Below are positions 33,512 to 34,156 of a stretch of 34,156 bases of DNA, one piece after another. The DNA comes from an uncultured Prevotellaceae bacterium (GTDB taxonomy: Bacteria; Bacteroidota; Bacteroidia; Bacteroidales; Bacteroidaceae): contig ONCZ01000027.1 in the NCBI GenBank assembly GCA_900316445.1, positions 1 through 34,156 of the forward strand, read 5' to 3'. The translations under genes were made by a program, and so were the position numbers. Position 1 is the stretch's first letter; each line of letters opens with the position of its first letter. Below the pieces are notes generated by a model. The model had not been told where the DNA came from, searched no databases, and saw nothing but the letters and a program-made list of their open reading frames with translations.

Positions 33512-34021
33512 ATGAAAAAATTAATGATGATGGTTGCCATGCTGGCAGTTTCTTTCGCTATGCAGGCACAGACAAAGTTCCACGACGTCGAGCTCAATGA
33601 GGCCAAGGGTGCCGTGAAGTGTATCAAGAGCAACAGAATGGGTCAGGACATCGTGATCAACTTCACCCAGGACGGCAAGATGTCGCAGGAGGGTATGAGC
33701 GATGCCAAGTACGATGCCGACGGCTATCTGCAGTCTGCCAAGATGTCGATGATGGGCAACGAGATCGAGATCAAGTACAAGTGGGAGAACGGCCGTGTGG
33801 TAAGCCAGAAGATGAACGTGATGGGCAACGATATGGAGGTGAAGCGTACTTACAACGACGACGGCACCCCGAAGGCTGACATCATGGACATGGGCGGCAA
33901 CTCGATGGAGTCACCCTACACGAACTACAAGTTCGACGACAAGGGTAACTGGATTAGCCGCTCAGGTGAGATGATGGGCCAGACTATGGAGCAGACCCGC
34001 ATCATCGAGTACTACGAGTAG
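33512..34021 (+). CDS. Small secreted protein of unknown function
   Basis: This 169-aa protein has a signal peptide (MKKLMMMVAMLAVSFAMQA, cleavage likely at AQA-QT) and no lipobox, so it is periplasmic or secreted. The mature part is built of short beta repeats of the type KMSMMGNEIEIKYKWENGRV, NVMGNDMEVKRTYNDDG and YKFDDKGNWISRS. These resemble YD/RHS-like or MORN-variant strands found in small Bacteroidales exported proteins. The motif MxxMGN recurs about three times, and methionine content is high. I do not recognise a named family. It is about 100 bp from the RRF-like gene and followed by two terminators, so it is probably its own transcript rather than part of the spike operon. Confidence 0.8.
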   Translation: MKKLMMMVAMLAVSFAMQAQTKFHDVELNEAKGAVKCIKSNRMGQDIVINFTQDGKMSQEGMSDAKYDADGYLQSAKMSMMGNEIEIKYKWENGRVVSQKMNVMGNDMEVKRTYNDDGTPKADIMDMGGNSMESPYTNYKFDDKGNWISRSGEMMGQTMEQTRIIEYYE

Positions 34022-34040
34022 TTTTTGTTTGATATTAAAT

Positions 34041-34092
34041 AAGGGGGAGCCGATCGGCGAGGGCACTGAAAAAGTCCCACCTGCCCCTTTTT
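34041..34092. terminator. Bidirectional terminator-like structure
   Basis: AAGGGG pairs with CCCCTTTT at the far ends. Inside are a perfect palindrome GCCGATCGGC (34049-34058) and a small hairpin GGGCACT / AGTCCC. A T-tract follows on the + strand (34088-34092). Confidence 0.6.
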
Positions 34093-34106
34093 AACACTTG
34101 AATTCT

Positions 34107-34148
34107 GCACATAGTCTGTATAATATTTGGCTATGTGCGGATTTTTTT
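34107..34148 (+). terminator. Rho-independent terminator overlapping a promoter
   Basis: GCACATAG (34107-34114) pairs exactly with CTATGTGC (34131-34138), followed by GGATTTTTTT. It is the second terminator after the small secreted protein gene. Confidence 0.75.
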
Positions 34149-34156
34149 GTACCTTT
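34126..34156 (+). promoter_or_regulatory. Probable promoter of the next gene, cut by the window edge
   Basis: TTTG (34126-34129), 20 bp, then TACCTTT (34150-34156) fits the Bacteroidetes TTTG / TAnnTTTG pattern except for the final G, which would be the next base outside the window. The -33 element lies in the loop of the terminator hairpin. Confidence 0.55.

Overview
The window looks like a chromosomal segment from a Bacteroidales bacterium, most likely Prevotella/Segatella or a close relative. The evidence is promoters of the Bacteroidetes type (TTTG, about 20 nt, TAnnTTTG), Bacteroidetes-style TssD/Hcp proteins, Mfa/fimbrillin-like lipoproteins and a lipoprotein NodT-type efflux channel. 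I saw no rRNA, tRNA, CRISPR array, transposase or integrase.

Left part (1-6215, + strand): the 3' end of an unrecognised gene, a structured terminator region, then a complete tripartite RND efflux operon (membrane-fusion lipoprotein, 1054-aa inner-membrane pump, outer-membrane channel lipoprotein).

Centre (6222-23738, - strand): about 17.5 kb of closely spaced genes read right to left. Order: two different Hcp/TssD-like tube proteins, a giant VgrG-like spike (1412 aa), a 712-aa coiled-coil/beta-repeat protein, a 221-aa protein that aligns with ribosome recycling factor (RRF), two tandem fimbrillin-like lipoproteins, a second giant VgrG (1411 aa), a second beta-repeat protein (665 aa) and a second RRF-like protein (265 aa). 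Right part (26042-33408, + strand): a third copy of the set, with its own Hcp pair, VgrG (1244 aa), beta-repeat protein (655 aa) and RRF-like protein (239 aa). Between the two divergent clusters lie a STAS-domain protein and a secreted type-B carboxylesterase, whose divergent promoters are separated by two different tandem-repeat arrays. The right end holds a small secreted protein, two terminators and the start of another promoter.

The notable system is the invariant trio VgrG, beta-repeat protein and RRF-like protein, present three times, twice preceded by an Hcp pair. No sheath, baseplate, membrane-complex or ClpV gene is in the window. The trio is best read as a set of tube/spike/tip modules for a contractile injection machine (T6SS-like) encoded elsewhere. 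Two features seem unusual: a coiled coil of about 180 residues inside the OB fold of two of the three VgrGs, and an RRF-fold protein that has lost the ribosome-contacting arginines and is tied to the spike genes. The idea that the RRF-like protein is a chaperone or adaptor for the beta-repeat protein is inference. All homology statements come from reading the sequence and remembered family sequences; no database search was run.
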